Part shown: positions 53,655 through 61,765 of the stretch, in pieces
Layout: each line of letters begins with the position of its first letter
Numbering within the stretch: position 1 is the first letter of the stretch
Source: Chitinophaga sp. HK235
GTDB taxonomy: Bacteria; Bacteroidota; Bacteroidia; Chitinophagales; Chitinophagaceae
Reading direction: 5' to 3'
Assembly (NCBI RefSeq): GCF_018255755.1
Contig: NZ_CP073766.1
Span: 7,686,501-7,750,500, forward strand
Length of the DNA: 64,000 nucleotides
Translations under genes and position numbers: made by a program
The notes under the pieces: generated by a model
The model's input: only the letters and a program-made list of their open reading frames with translations
What the model was told of the DNA's origin: nothing
Database searches by the model: none

Positions 53655-56092
53655 CCCGCTCTTTTCTGTTCATCGGAAGTGCCGGTTTTTCTCTCACGGG
53701 CAGCTTTGATACTGCTGTTGCCGAAGCGATAACTGAAGTAGATGCTGGCGGTCCTGAACTGCCAGGTATTGAAGATATGCAGTGCCATATTGCTGGTTTC
53801 TGCAACGCCGCGATAGGATTCATTCCGCAGGATGTTGTTGTAATTCAGCTTGATAGTGGCAGCTTTGTTCCAGAAAGTTTTTTGTATGCCCAGATTCAGG
53901 TTGTATTCATTATAACCTCTGAAGATGGCATATACAAACGGAGAATTATAGTAACCTGCTACTTCCAGCTTAAAATCATGTGGCAACGTGATGGTATTGG
54001 TGCTGTTAAAGTTGTAGGTGAAACTGTTTGTAGTCTCCGGTTTGTTCAGTGTCGGATGGGTGAAATAATAATCGTTGTATGCGGTGTTGATGTTGTTATC
54101 GCTACTCCACCATTTGGTTACCTGGAAAGGCAGCGTGATGGCCAGACTGTACACCTGACTTCTTTTGTAGTTGATCAACGTACTGATAGATGATTTGGTA
54201 TTGTCATCCTGCATAAGGAATTCATTAATGACGTCGGTGGTGCGGTTGTATCCCAGGGTGGCAATATACTTGTCTCTGAAGGTATAGGCCAGTTCCACGT
54301 TGTTGGTGTACTGCGGCTGCAGGTAAGGGTTTCCTTTGAAGTAGGTATACCTGTCCAGATAAAACATGAATGGATTCAGCTGGCCGTATTCCGGACGTTC
54401 AATGCGGCGGGAGTAAGCGAGACTAAGTTTATTTTTGTCATTGAGCTTTTGATCGATCGTCAGGTTGGGGAAGAAGTCGGTATAGGAACGTTTTACCTGG
54501 CTTTTAAGCGTAACGGAATAACCATCTGATTGGGTGTTTTCTATACGCAGGCCCATCTGGATACCTGTTTTCGGTGTAAGCTGTTTTCTATAGCTGGCAT
54601 AGGCTGCGTAAACATCTTCCTGATAATTGAATTCATTGCTCTGGCTGGGGGCATAGATGTATTGATCGTTTTTCAGGGAGTCGTACTGTAGTTTATTGGT
54701 AGTTGTTACCAGGCTGGCTTTCAGACCGGCTTCTACTTTACCATTTTTACCGAGCGGCCAGGAGAAATCACCTCTCAGACTTTTAATGGTGATCTCTGTG
54801 CCGCCCATATTGCGGATACCATTCGGGTTGCGTGTTAGTTGCTTGGCAACATCAAAAAGGCTGTCGTTCAGCATCAACGTACGATCGCTCTTAAAGCGGG
54901 CATAGTCTGCGTCGATGCTGTACTCACGGCCAGCAGTGTCCAGTACGGCCTTATAGTTGACGTTGACAGCAATATTATTGAAGTGGTTGTTGTTCCTGGT
55001 GTAGGAATTGACAATAGAATCGGCGAGCTTATTAGGACTACCCATACTGGTGGTGCTATAAATCTGATTGCTGAAACGGTTTTTAAAGCCGTTGACCAGT
55101 ACGCCTACCGTGTGTTTGTCATTGATGGAATAATCTAAACCGATTTTGGCAGCATTGCGCTGGAAACGGTTGCGCTGAAAAATGTCCTGTGATTGCGCGG
55201 TAATAATGTTGTTATCATGGAAAGTTCTGCTGTATTCACGGGTCACCTGGAAGGGACGGTCGGATATGCCGAGGTCACCGAAAAGGTTGAACCGGGTAGT
55301 ACGCCAGTTAAAGGAACCGTTTGCATTGTAGGTGCCATAACGGGCCTGTGACAGGGTTGTATTCACTGTTCCGTTGATACCGGTGAGTTTACCTTTTTTT
55401 GTTTTTATGTTGATGATACCGCCATTGCCGGACGCATCGTATTTGGCAGACGGACTGGTAAGGATTTCTATCTGTGCGATAGATTCACCTGGTGTGTTTT
55501 TCAGGAGATTGGTAAGATCTTCCCCGCTGAGGTAGGTGAGTTTTCCATCTATCATAACAGTGACGCTCTGGCCTTTCATTTTCACGTTTTCACTGTTGTC
55601 TATCTGCACTCCGGGAGCCCTTTTCAGAATGTCGAGGGCGCTGTTGCCTACGGCTGTGACGCTGTTTTCTACGTTGAGTACGGTCTTGCCGGCACTTTTT
55701 TCAATGAAGGGTTTTACTGCGGTTACATTGACAGCCTGGAGGTTTTGAGATAACGTTTGCAAAGTCACCGCTGGGAGTGTAAGGGAGGTATGCCCGGCAT
55801 CCACCGTAAAGCTGGGCACATAATGGGTCGTATAACCCATCTGGCTGGCCTGGATAAAATATTGTCCGAAAGGGATTTTCTCGAAACGGCAGTCACCGGC
55901 TTCAGTGGTCAGTTCTCCTTTTACCATAGTAGAGTCCTGCACTTTGCGTAAAAGCACGTTGGCAAAGGGTAATGGCTTGCCTGCCGCATCAGTTATTTTT
56001 AAAGAGATATTACCGGTGGGAGTAGTTTTTTGTGCGAAAGAACACATGACATAGGACATGAGTATCCCCAGCACGACGATGAATTTTTTCAT
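53651..56092 (-). CDS. TonB-dependent-receptor-like outer-membrane beta-barrel protein
   Basis: An 813-residue outer-membrane protein. A signal peptide (MKKFIVVLGILMSYVMCSFA) precedes a carboxypeptidase-regulatory-like domain (about 28-110, LKITDAAGKPLPFANVLL), a plug-like domain (about 120-230, SALDILKRAPGVQIDNSENVKM and YDASGNGGIINIKTKKG) and a barrel of the OMP_b-brl_3 type to the end. The ligand is unknown; no SusD partner is present, so it is not a standard polysaccharide-locus pair. A small lipoprotein gene lies 56 bases upstream on the same strand. Confidence 0.9.
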   Translation of the reverse strand: MKKFIVVLGILMSYVMCSFAQKTTPTGNISLKITDAAGKPLPFANVLLRKVQDSTMVKGELTTEAGDCRFEKIPFGQYFIQASQMGYTTHYVPSFTVDAGHTSLTLPAVTLQTLSQNLQAVNVTAVKPFIEKSAGKTVLNVENSVTAVGNSALDILKRAPGVQIDNSENVKMKGQSVTVMIDGKLTYLSGEDLTNLLKNTPGESIAQIEILTSPSAKYDASGNGGIINIKTKKGKLTGINGTVNTTLSQARYGTYNANGSFNWRTTRFNLFGDLGISDRPFQVTREYSRTFHDNNIITAQSQDIFQRNRFQRNAAKIGLDYSINDKHTVGVLVNGFKNRFSNQIYSTTSMGSPNKLADSIVNSYTRNNNHFNNIAVNVNYKAVLDTAGREYSIDADYARFKSDRTLMLNDSLFDVAKQLTRNPNGIRNMGGTEITIKSLRGDFSWPLGKNGKVEAGLKASLVTTTNKLQYDSLKNDQYIYAPSQSNEFNYQEDVYAAYASYRKQLTPKTGIQMGLRIENTQSDGYSVTLKSQVKRSYTDFFPNLTIDQKLNDKNKLSLAYSRRIERPEYGQLNPFMFYLDRYTYFKGNPYLQPQYTNNVELAYTFRDKYIATLGYNRTTDVINEFLMQDDNTKSSISTLINYKRSQVYSLAITLPFQVTKWWSSDNNINTAYNDYYFTHPTLNKPETTNSFTYNFNSTNTITLPHDFKLEVAGYYNSPFVYAIFRGYNEYNLNLGIQKTFWNKAATIKLNYNNILRNESYRGVAETSNMALHIFNTWQFRTASIYFSYRFGNSSIKAARERKTGTSDEQKRAG

Positions 56093-56148
56093 ACTATCGT
56101 TTAGATTTTCTCAGAAGCGTTTCCAATAATTTGATTAGGAAGACAGTG

Positions 56149-56424
56149 TTATTTACTGCTTATCTGGTTTTGGTATATATTGAATATAGTTTTTACTATG
56201 CCATTGAATTGTTGGGGCCGCAGTTGTGTCTCATCCGGGTTAACTGCTGTACAGGCCTGTGAAGTGGGTGGGATTCCAGGGCACGTAACATGGGTAATCA
56301 CGAATAAAGGCAACACGTCCGGCGGACTGGTCTGCATCGGCGCTGTATCTTTTAATAGTCCCTTGCATGCCAGGACCAGCACGATACAGGAGGTAATTAT
56401 CAGTAACAGGGCGACTTTTTTCAT
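56149..56424 (-). CDS. Small lipoprotein of unknown function
   Basis: A 91-residue protein with a lipoprotein signal peptide (MKKVALLLIITSCIVLVLAC, Cys20 as the lipid site). The mature part has two more cysteines (THVTCPG and SQACTAV) that could form a disulfide and no recognised domain. It precedes the outer-membrane receptor by 56 bases and may be co-transcribed with it. Confidence 0.65.
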   Translation of the reverse strand: MKKVALLLIITSCIVLVLACKGLLKDTAPMQTSPPDVLPLFVITHVTCPGIPPTSQACTAVNPDETQLRPQQFNGIVKTIFNIYQNQISSK

Positions 56425-56584
56425 GGCGCTTTTTTCTTAAAGACGCTCGTCCTGAAAAAAGGTTGCATGCCCGAAAAAAAAAATTTGCAGCAATATAAAA
56501 TTAAGGATGTCTTGAATTAAAAGCAGGAGATTGGTATGGTTGTCTGAATACGGGGATAAACGGTAGCGGCACGATGGTTTTGTG

Positions 56585-56628
56585 AAAAAATCAGGGGCGC
56601 AAACTATTGTTGCGCCCCTGATTTTTTT
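56585..56628. terminator. Bidirectional intrinsic terminator downstream of the aspartokinase gene
   Basis: Stem tcaggggcgcaa (56591-56602) and ttgcgcccctga (56610-56621), A-run on the left and T-run on the right, so it works on both strands. It lies 19 bases after the aspartokinase stop. Confidence 0.93.
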
Positions 56629-56646
56629 CACAAGATAAATATAAGC

Positions 56647-57915
56647 TTATTTCTTCAGCAGTCGTTGTACTGTCACTCTGGAACGCTGTTCCAGCAATAC
56701 CGTATGATGGTTGCTCAGTTCTTCCAGCAGTCCGTCCTGATAATACCGTACGGTGAGCAGTTCAAGGCCTTCATTATAGGCGATTTTAAACCCGCTGTGA
56801 AGGGCTTTGATCAGCAGCTCTATCTTTTCCGGGTTGTGGTCTATACAGCAGGAAAAACTGATGGCGCCGTTCTGCATCAGATTGATTTTCACTTTTAAAC
56901 GGTGAAAGGTTTCATAGATATCGCTGATCTTGTCTTCTGTGATAAAAGAATAGTCTTTGGAAGTGATAGTCAGCAGCACCTGGTTTCTTTTCAGCACAAT
57001 GATGGGGGGCAACTGCCTGACATCCGCCTGTTCCTTGATGATGGTACCAGGCAGGTTTTTATCGAAGAAACATTTTACCAGCAGCGGTATCTGTTTGTTC
57101 TGTAAAGGTTTGATGGTTTTGGGGTGGATCACCTGTGCACCATAGTAGGCCATTTCGATCACTTCCCCATAACTGATCTCAGGGATATTGATGGTGTTTG
57201 GGAAAAGTTTGGGGTCGGCATTTTTGAGGCCTTCCACGTCTTTCCAGATAGTCTGGCTTTCAGCATCGAGCATATTGGCAAACACGGCGGCGGAATAGTC
57301 ACTGCCTTCCCTGCCCAACGTCACGCTTTCGTTCTGGTCGGTACTGCCGATAAAGCCCTGAGCGATCACGATACTGGTTTCGTTGAAAAGCGGAGCCACT
57401 TTATCGGTTACCTGTTTCTGGGTATAGGCCCAGTCAATATTGGCATCCCTGAAGTTATCATCTGTACGGAAGATATCCCTGACATCGAGCCAGGTGTTAT
57501 GAAGACCTACGGTGTTAAAGAATGCGCTCACAATAGTGGTGCTGAGGAGCTCTCCCATGCCTACCAGCTGATCGTAGTAATAATCATAGGCGCGTACGGG
57601 TTTTTCACCCAGGGTCCATTCGGCTTCTGTAAAGAACTGTTGCAGCTGCTGAAATACAGGGTGGTGGCGGGTGCCCAGCAGGGTCTCAGCCATCTGTATA
57701 TGATGTTGCTCCACGTTGTACAGCAACTGGGCCGCTATTTCCCTTTTGCGCATGTAAAAGTTCTGGGCCACCTTTTCCAGTTCGTTGGTGGTTTTGCCCA
57801 TCGCGGAAATAACAATCAGGAGTTTGTCGTCCGGAAACGACTGAACTATTTGTGCTACCTGCTTAATGCGTTCAACACTTTCTAAACTTGCGCCGCCAAA
57901 CTTGAAAACCTTCAT
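56647..57915 (-). CDS. lysC: Monofunctional aspartate kinase
   Basis: Phosphorylates aspartate, the entry to lysine, threonine and methionine synthesis. The 422 residues have the kinase start VFKFGGASLES, LGREGSDYSAAVFA and a C-terminal regulatory ACT part from about 310. Compared with the ThrA kinase it has GGAS in place of GGTS. No homoserine dehydrogenase is fused. It stands alone, ended by a strong terminator, with no leader peptide visible upstream. Confidence 0.92.
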   Translation of the reverse strand: MKVFKFGGASLESVERIKQVAQIVQSFPDDKLLIVISAMGKTTNELEKVAQNFYMRKREIAAQLLYNVEQHHIQMAETLLGTRHHPVFQQLQQFFTEAEWTLGEKPVRAYDYYYDQLVGMGELLSTTIVSAFFNTVGLHNTWLDVRDIFRTDDNFRDANIDWAYTQKQVTDKVAPLFNETSIVIAQGFIGSTDQNESVTLGREGSDYSAAVFANMLDAESQTIWKDVEGLKNADPKLFPNTINIPEISYGEVIEMAYYGAQVIHPKTIKPLQNKQIPLLVKCFFDKNLPGTIIKEQADVRQLPPIIVLKRNQVLLTITSKDYSFITEDKISDIYETFHRLKVKINLMQNGAISFSCCIDHNPEKIELLIKALHSGFKIAYNEGLELLTVRYYQDGLLEELSNHHTVLLEQRSRVTVQRLLKK

Positions 57916-58059
57916 ATGATAGTTTGTCTTCTTTTAAAAAATTATTTGGCAAAGTAAGGCAAGTTTAGAATTGTTTTAAAATCTGTTTACACATAAATGA
58001 CATTTCCATTAAAATAATCCCATTTCCTGTAATTTCGTCCCGGAAAACTGCAATACGTT

Positions 58060-59070
58060 ATGAATCACAAGCAAAAAGTAATGACTCTGGATGAATTTAC
58101 TATCCAGGAGTTGCGTAATTATCCGGGGGCAACTGGTCAGTTGTCAGGGTTGCTGCGGGACATCGGGCTGGCAGCAAAGCGGGTGAACGTAGAGGTAAAT
58201 AAAGCTGGTATCGCCGACATCCTGGGTGAAGCCGGTAAAACCAATGTACAGGGCGAATCCGTGAAGAAGCTGGATGAATTTGCCAATGAACAGTTTATCA
58301 ACTCTTTGCGCGGTAGCATCTATTGCTGCGGAGTGGCCTCTGAAGAAGAAGAACATTTTATCGCTTTCACCGACGAATACTCCAAGAAATCAAAATACGT
58401 GGTATTGCTCGACCCTTTAGACGGCTCCAGCAATATTGATGTGAATGTGTCCATCGGAACTATTTTCTCCGTATACCGCCGCCTGTCGCCGGAAGGAGAG
58501 GAGTGTAACCTGGAAGACTTCCTGCAGCCCGGTACCCAGCAGATCGCTGCCGGATATATCATCTATGGATCTTCCACTATGATGGTATACGCCACCCGCC
58601 GCAGTGTGCAGGGCTTTACCCTGGACCCTTCCATCGGGGAGTTCTGCCTCTCACATCCCAATCTGAAATGTCCGCCGGAAAGTGATATTTTCTCCGTTAA
58701 CGTTGGATACTACCACCTGTACGAAGAGAAAGTACGTCATTCCATCGATCATTTTATGGCTAAAAATGAAAATGATCGTATCTACCGCCATCGTTTTGTT
58801 GGCTGTATGGTGGCAGAAATTCACCGTACACTGATACAAGGTGGTATCTTCATGTATCCGGCCTTCGGCAAATACATTTCCGGCCGTCTCCGGCTCTGTT
58901 ACGAATGTAATCCGATGTCTTTTCTCATGGAGAAAGCAGGTGGCATAGCGATGGCTAACGGCCGTCAGCGCCTGCTGGAGCTGAAACCAGTTCAACTGCA
59001 TCAGCGTGTACCTATCTTTATCGGGTCAAAAAATATGATGGAAACCTGGAAAGATATCATGAATAAATAA
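58060..59070 (+). CDS. fbp: Class I fructose-1,6-bisphosphatase
   Basis: Removes the 1-phosphate in gluconeogenesis. The 336-residue enzyme shows the metal-binding DPLDGSSNIDVNVSIGTIF, the glutamate-rich SEEEEHF, and the substrate-binding YPAFGKYISGRLRLCYECNPM with EKAGG. Length and motifs are standard. It is divergent from lysC and ends in a strong terminator. Confidence 0.97.
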   Translation: MNHKQKVMTLDEFTIQELRNYPGATGQLSGLLRDIGLAAKRVNVEVNKAGIADILGEAGKTNVQGESVKKLDEFANEQFINSLRGSIYCCGVASEEEEHFIAFTDEYSKKSKYVVLLDPLDGSSNIDVNVSIGTIFSVYRRLSPEGEECNLEDFLQPGTQQIAAGYIIYGSSTMMVYATRRSVQGFTLDPSIGEFCLSHPNLKCPPESDIFSVNVGYYHLYEEKVRHSIDHFMAKNENDRIYRHRFVGCMVAEIHRTLIQGGIFMYPAFGKYISGRLRLCYECNPMSFLMEKAGGIAMANGRQRLLELKPVQLHQRVPIFIGSKNMMETWKDIMNK

Positions 59071-59100
59071 CAACGGAATCTCTTTTATTAATTGCACCAT

Positions 59101-59148
59101 AACGAAGACCTGAACGTACAATAGCAACGCTCAGGTCTTCGTTTTTTT
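59101..59148 (+). terminator. Intrinsic terminator of fbp
   Basis: Stem aacgaagacctga (59101-59113) and tcaggtcttcgtt (59131-59143) with a 17-base loop and a T-run to 59148. It starts 31 bases after the fbp stop. Confidence 0.92.
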
Positions 59149-59234
59149 ATTGAAGCAGAAAAAAAATTTCAGCTTTGATTTTTTGGTACAACACTTGCTA
59201 GAAGCGAAATGTACATTATTAACCATCAATTTCT

Positions 59235-59726
59235 ATGTCGATTTTGAAAAGCCGCAGTATCCTTGTATTACTGCTTGCCCTGTTTGCCGCATTCCAGGTA
59301 AGCGCGTGTTCACGTGCAGCCAGCCGCGCAGACAGCACCACATCAGGAGGAGGAAGCCTTGAAGAAGAGATCCTCTATTACACCAACAAATTCCGCCAAT
59401 CCAAAGGACTGAAGCCGCTGCAGCTCGATGAAACCATCAGCCAGCAGGCACGCCGTCATAGCCGCAACATGGCTAATGGCAGCACCGGCTTCGGTCATGA
59501 AGGCTTCGAGGAACGCGTGGCCAACGTCTCCAGAAAAATGGGCCGCGTAGGAGCTGCCGCTGAAAACGTTGCCTATGGCACCCTCGACGCGGAAGCCGTA
59601 GTAGACGGCTGGATCAAAAGCCCCGGCCACCGGCGCAACATGCTCGGCGACTATAACCTCATCGGTATAGGCACAGCCGGTAAAGGCAGAATTACCTTCT
59701 TTACCCAGGTGTTTATTAAACACTAA
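59235..59726 (+). CDS. CAP/SCP-domain lipoprotein
   Basis: A 163-residue exported protein. The signal peptide ends in QVSAC (Cys25 as the lipid site). Residues of about 45-160 form a CAP domain, with HSRNMANGSTGFGHEGF (first His site), AENVAYG and WIKSPGHRRNMLGDYNLIGIG (second His). The role of bacterial CAP proteins is poorly known. It is followed by a 96-base hairpin element. Confidence 0.9.
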   Translation: MSILKSRSILVLLLALFAAFQVSACSRAASRADSTTSGGGSLEEEILYYTNKFRQSKGLKPLQLDETISQQARRHSRNMANGSTGFGHEGFEERVANVSRKMGRVGAAAENVAYGTLDAEAVVDGWIKSPGHRRNMLGDYNLIGIGTAGKGRITFFTQVFIKH

Positions 59727-59753
59727 CGAAAGCAAACTGTCAACAACGTACTT

Positions 59754-59849
59754 ACGGAGTTGTTCGTAGAACGAAGCGAAAATCAATTCATAACATATAA
59801 ATATTTAGTTTTTATGTTAATGTTCGCTCCGCTCTCCGGGCAACTCCGT
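59754..59849. repeat. Nested imperfect inverted repeat (about 96 bases), MITE/REP-like
   Basis: Three pairs of arms share one centre near 59802: acggagttg (59754-59762) with caactccgt (59841-59849); agcgaa (59775-59780) with ttcgct (59823-59828); taacata (59791-59797) with tatgtta (59813-59819). Just after it come attcgtaagacataattcgt-type repeats. Together they suggest a mobile or repeated palindromic element between the CAP and ABC genes. Confidence 0.6.
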
Positions 59850-59892
59850 AATTCGTAAGACATAATTCGTAATTCTTCTTTAATTTGGCAGC

Positions 59893-60657
59893 ATGGAAAA
59901 GAACAAGATCATTGAGGTGAAGAACCTGGTGAAAAAATACGGGGAATTCACCGCTGTAAAGGGTATCAGCTTTGAAGTATACGAACATGAGATCTTCGGC
60001 CTGTTAGGGCCTAACGGCGCCGGAAAATCCACTACCCTTGAGATCATTGAAACACTCCGCGAGAAAACAGAAGGCAAAGTGACCGTAGGCGGATTCGACC
60101 TGGATACTGCTCCCAACAATATCAAAAAAATCATCGGCGTACAACTGCAAAGCTCCGGTTATTACCCCGGACTTAACCTGGTAGAACTGATTGAAATGTT
60201 TGGCGGCCTGTATAACCAGCCCGTAGAACCAATGGAACTGCTGCGGCTCTTTAACCTGGAAGATAAAGCCAGGTCCAAATACAAAGAGCTCTCAGGCGGA
60301 CAGAAACAACGTTTCTCTATCGCCACCACCCTGATCAACAAACCCAGGATCATTTTCCTGGATGAACCTACCACCGGCCTCGACCCGCAGGCAAGACGAA
60401 ACCTCTGGGACCTGATCCTGCAGGTAAGGGCTCAGGGCACCACCGTCGTTATCACCACCCACTACATGGACGAAGCTGAGTTCCTCTGCGACCGCTGCGC
60501 CATCGTAGACAGCGGTCAGGTCATTGCTATCGATTCTCCCGATGCGCTGATCGACAACCTGGTGTCCAAAGGATTTGAACGCAGTAAAGAAGTGAAGAAG
60601 GCCAACCTCGAAGATGTATTCATCCATCTTACAGGGAAAGACCTTCGAGAGTCTTAA
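59893..60657 (+). CDS. ABC transporter ATP-binding protein
   Basis: A 254-residue ATPase of the multidrug/DrrA-like export type: Walker A GPNGAGKST (about 41-49), signature ELSGGQKQRFS, Walker B IIFLDEPTTGLD and the switch TTHYMDEAE. No permease gene follows; the next gene is a DinB/YfiT-like protein 13 bases on. The membrane partner must be encoded elsewhere, or the gene has been separated from it. Confidence 0.92.
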   Translation: MEKNKIIEVKNLVKKYGEFTAVKGISFEVYEHEIFGLLGPNGAGKSTTLEIIETLREKTEGKVTVGGFDLDTAPNNIKKIIGVQLQSSGYYPGLNLVELIEMFGGLYNQPVEPMELLRLFNLEDKARSKYKELSGGQKQRFSIATTLINKPRIIFLDEPTTGLDPQARRNLWDLILQVRAQGTTVVITTHYMDEAEFLCDRCAIVDSGQVIAIDSPDALIDNLVSKGFERSKEVKKANLEDVFIHLTGKDLRES

Positions 60658-60670
60658 TAAAACCCCGCTT

Positions 60671-61198
60671 ATGGAAGCATTACAATATCCTATCGGTCGA
60701 TTTGAACCGCTCCCGGATTATAGCCCCGCCATGCTGCGGGAATATATCTATGATATCCGCGACCTGCCTACCCTCGTGGAAATGGCGGTGCAGAACCTGG
60801 ACGAGTTTCAGCTGCAAAAGCCCTACAGACCCGGTGGATGGAATATCACACAGGTAGTGCATCACCTGGCAGACAGCCATATCAACGCTATCATCCGCAT
60901 GAAAATGGCACTGACAGAAGAAAAACCTATTATTAAACCGTACGACGAAACAGCCTGGGCTGAGCTGGAAGATGTGAAAAATACACCGATCAACGTATCG
61001 ATCACCCTCCTGCACGCCCTGCATACCCGTTGGGCCAACCTAATGGACAGCCTGACTCCCGAACAATGGGAACGTACTTTTATTCACCCGGAACATGGCC
61101 GGCGCTTTAACCTGAAAACACAGGCTGCCATCTATGCATGGCACGGAAAGCACCACCTGGGCCATATCCAGGGACTAAAAGAACGCATGAACTGGTAA
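60671..61198 (+). CDS. DinB/YfiT-like putative metal-dependent hydrolase
   Basis: A 175-residue four-helix-bundle protein of the DinB superfamily. ATG at 60671 is used; the longer frame from 60614 lies inside the preceding gene. The metal-binding histidines are in VVHHLADSH (64, 65, 70) and HGKHHLGHIQG near the C-terminus. YfiT-type proteins in Firmicutes transfer bacillithiol; the Bacteroidota role is not certain. It lies 13 bases after an ABC ATPase gene and 9 before a Nudix gene, suggesting one transcript. Confidence 0.85.
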   Translation: MEALQYPIGRFEPLPDYSPAMLREYIYDIRDLPTLVEMAVQNLDEFQLQKPYRPGGWNITQVVHHLADSHINAIIRMKMALTEEKPIIKPYDETAWAELEDVKNTPINVSITLLHALHTRWANLMDSLTPEQWERTFIHPEHGRRFNLKTQAAIYAWHGKHHLGHIQGLKERMNW

Positions 61199-61207
61199 AG
61201 TATTATT

Positions 61208-61765
61208 ATGAATATGGATTGGACACTGTTGTCGTCTGAATATCTTTTCAGAGACAACTGGTTAACCGCGCGTAAAGACAAATGCCTGACCCCGCAGGGG
61301 AATATCGTAGAGCCTTATTACGTACTGGAATATAACGATTGGGTAAACGCCGTGGCCCTCACGGATGATAATCAGGTGATTATGATCCGTCAATATCGTC
61401 AGGGTGTTGGTCGAACATTACTCGAAATCCCCGGCGGCACCATGGATAAAACGGATCCCTCTCCGGAGTTTGCCATGGAACGTGAACTGCTGGAAGAAAC
61501 CGGCTATGCCTTCAAAGAGTTAATACCAATGGGTAAAGTAGCTGCCAATACAGCTTCCAGCAACAACTACACGCACATGTTTCTCGCCACCGGCGGCCGC
61601 AAGATTAAAGAACAGGATCTGGATGATAATGAAGAAATAGAAGTGGTACTGATGTCCATTCCCGAAGTGCAGCAACTGCTCATGGATAATAAAATCATCC
61701 ACAGCCTGCATGTTACCGGCCTCTGTTACGCCTTGCTGCACCTGGGAAAAATGGAAATGAAGTAA
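61208..61765 (+). CDS. Nudix hydrolase (ADP-ribose pyrophosphatase-like)
   Basis: A 185-residue pyrophosphohydrolase. The Nudix box runs from IPGGTMDKTDPSPE to RELLEETGY, with the two metal-binding glutamates in RELLEETG. The preceding EYNDWVNAVALTDDNQVIM resembles the sugar-nucleotide/ADP-ribose branch. The substrate is not proven. Its stop directly abuts the stop of the convergent folC gene. Confidence 0.88.
   Translation: MNMDWTLLSSEYLFRDNWLTARKDKCLTPQGNIVEPYYVLEYNDWVNAVALTDDNQVIMIRQYRQGVGRTLLEIPGGTMDKTDPSPEFAMERELLEETGYAFKELIPMGKVAANTASSNNYTHMFLATGGRKIKEQDLDDNEEIEVVLMSIPEVQQLLMDNKIIHSLHVTGLCYALLHLGKMEMK

Noticed and set aside
56647..57915. Second aspartokinase considered as a recent duplicate of the thrA kinase
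   Set aside because: The two proteins differ throughout and belong to different architectures (monofunctional versus fused to homoserine dehydrogenase), so they are ordinary isoenzymes.
60614..60670. N-terminal extension of the DinB-like protein
   Set aside because: It is inside the ABC ATPase gene; ATG 60671 is preferred and gives the normal family length.
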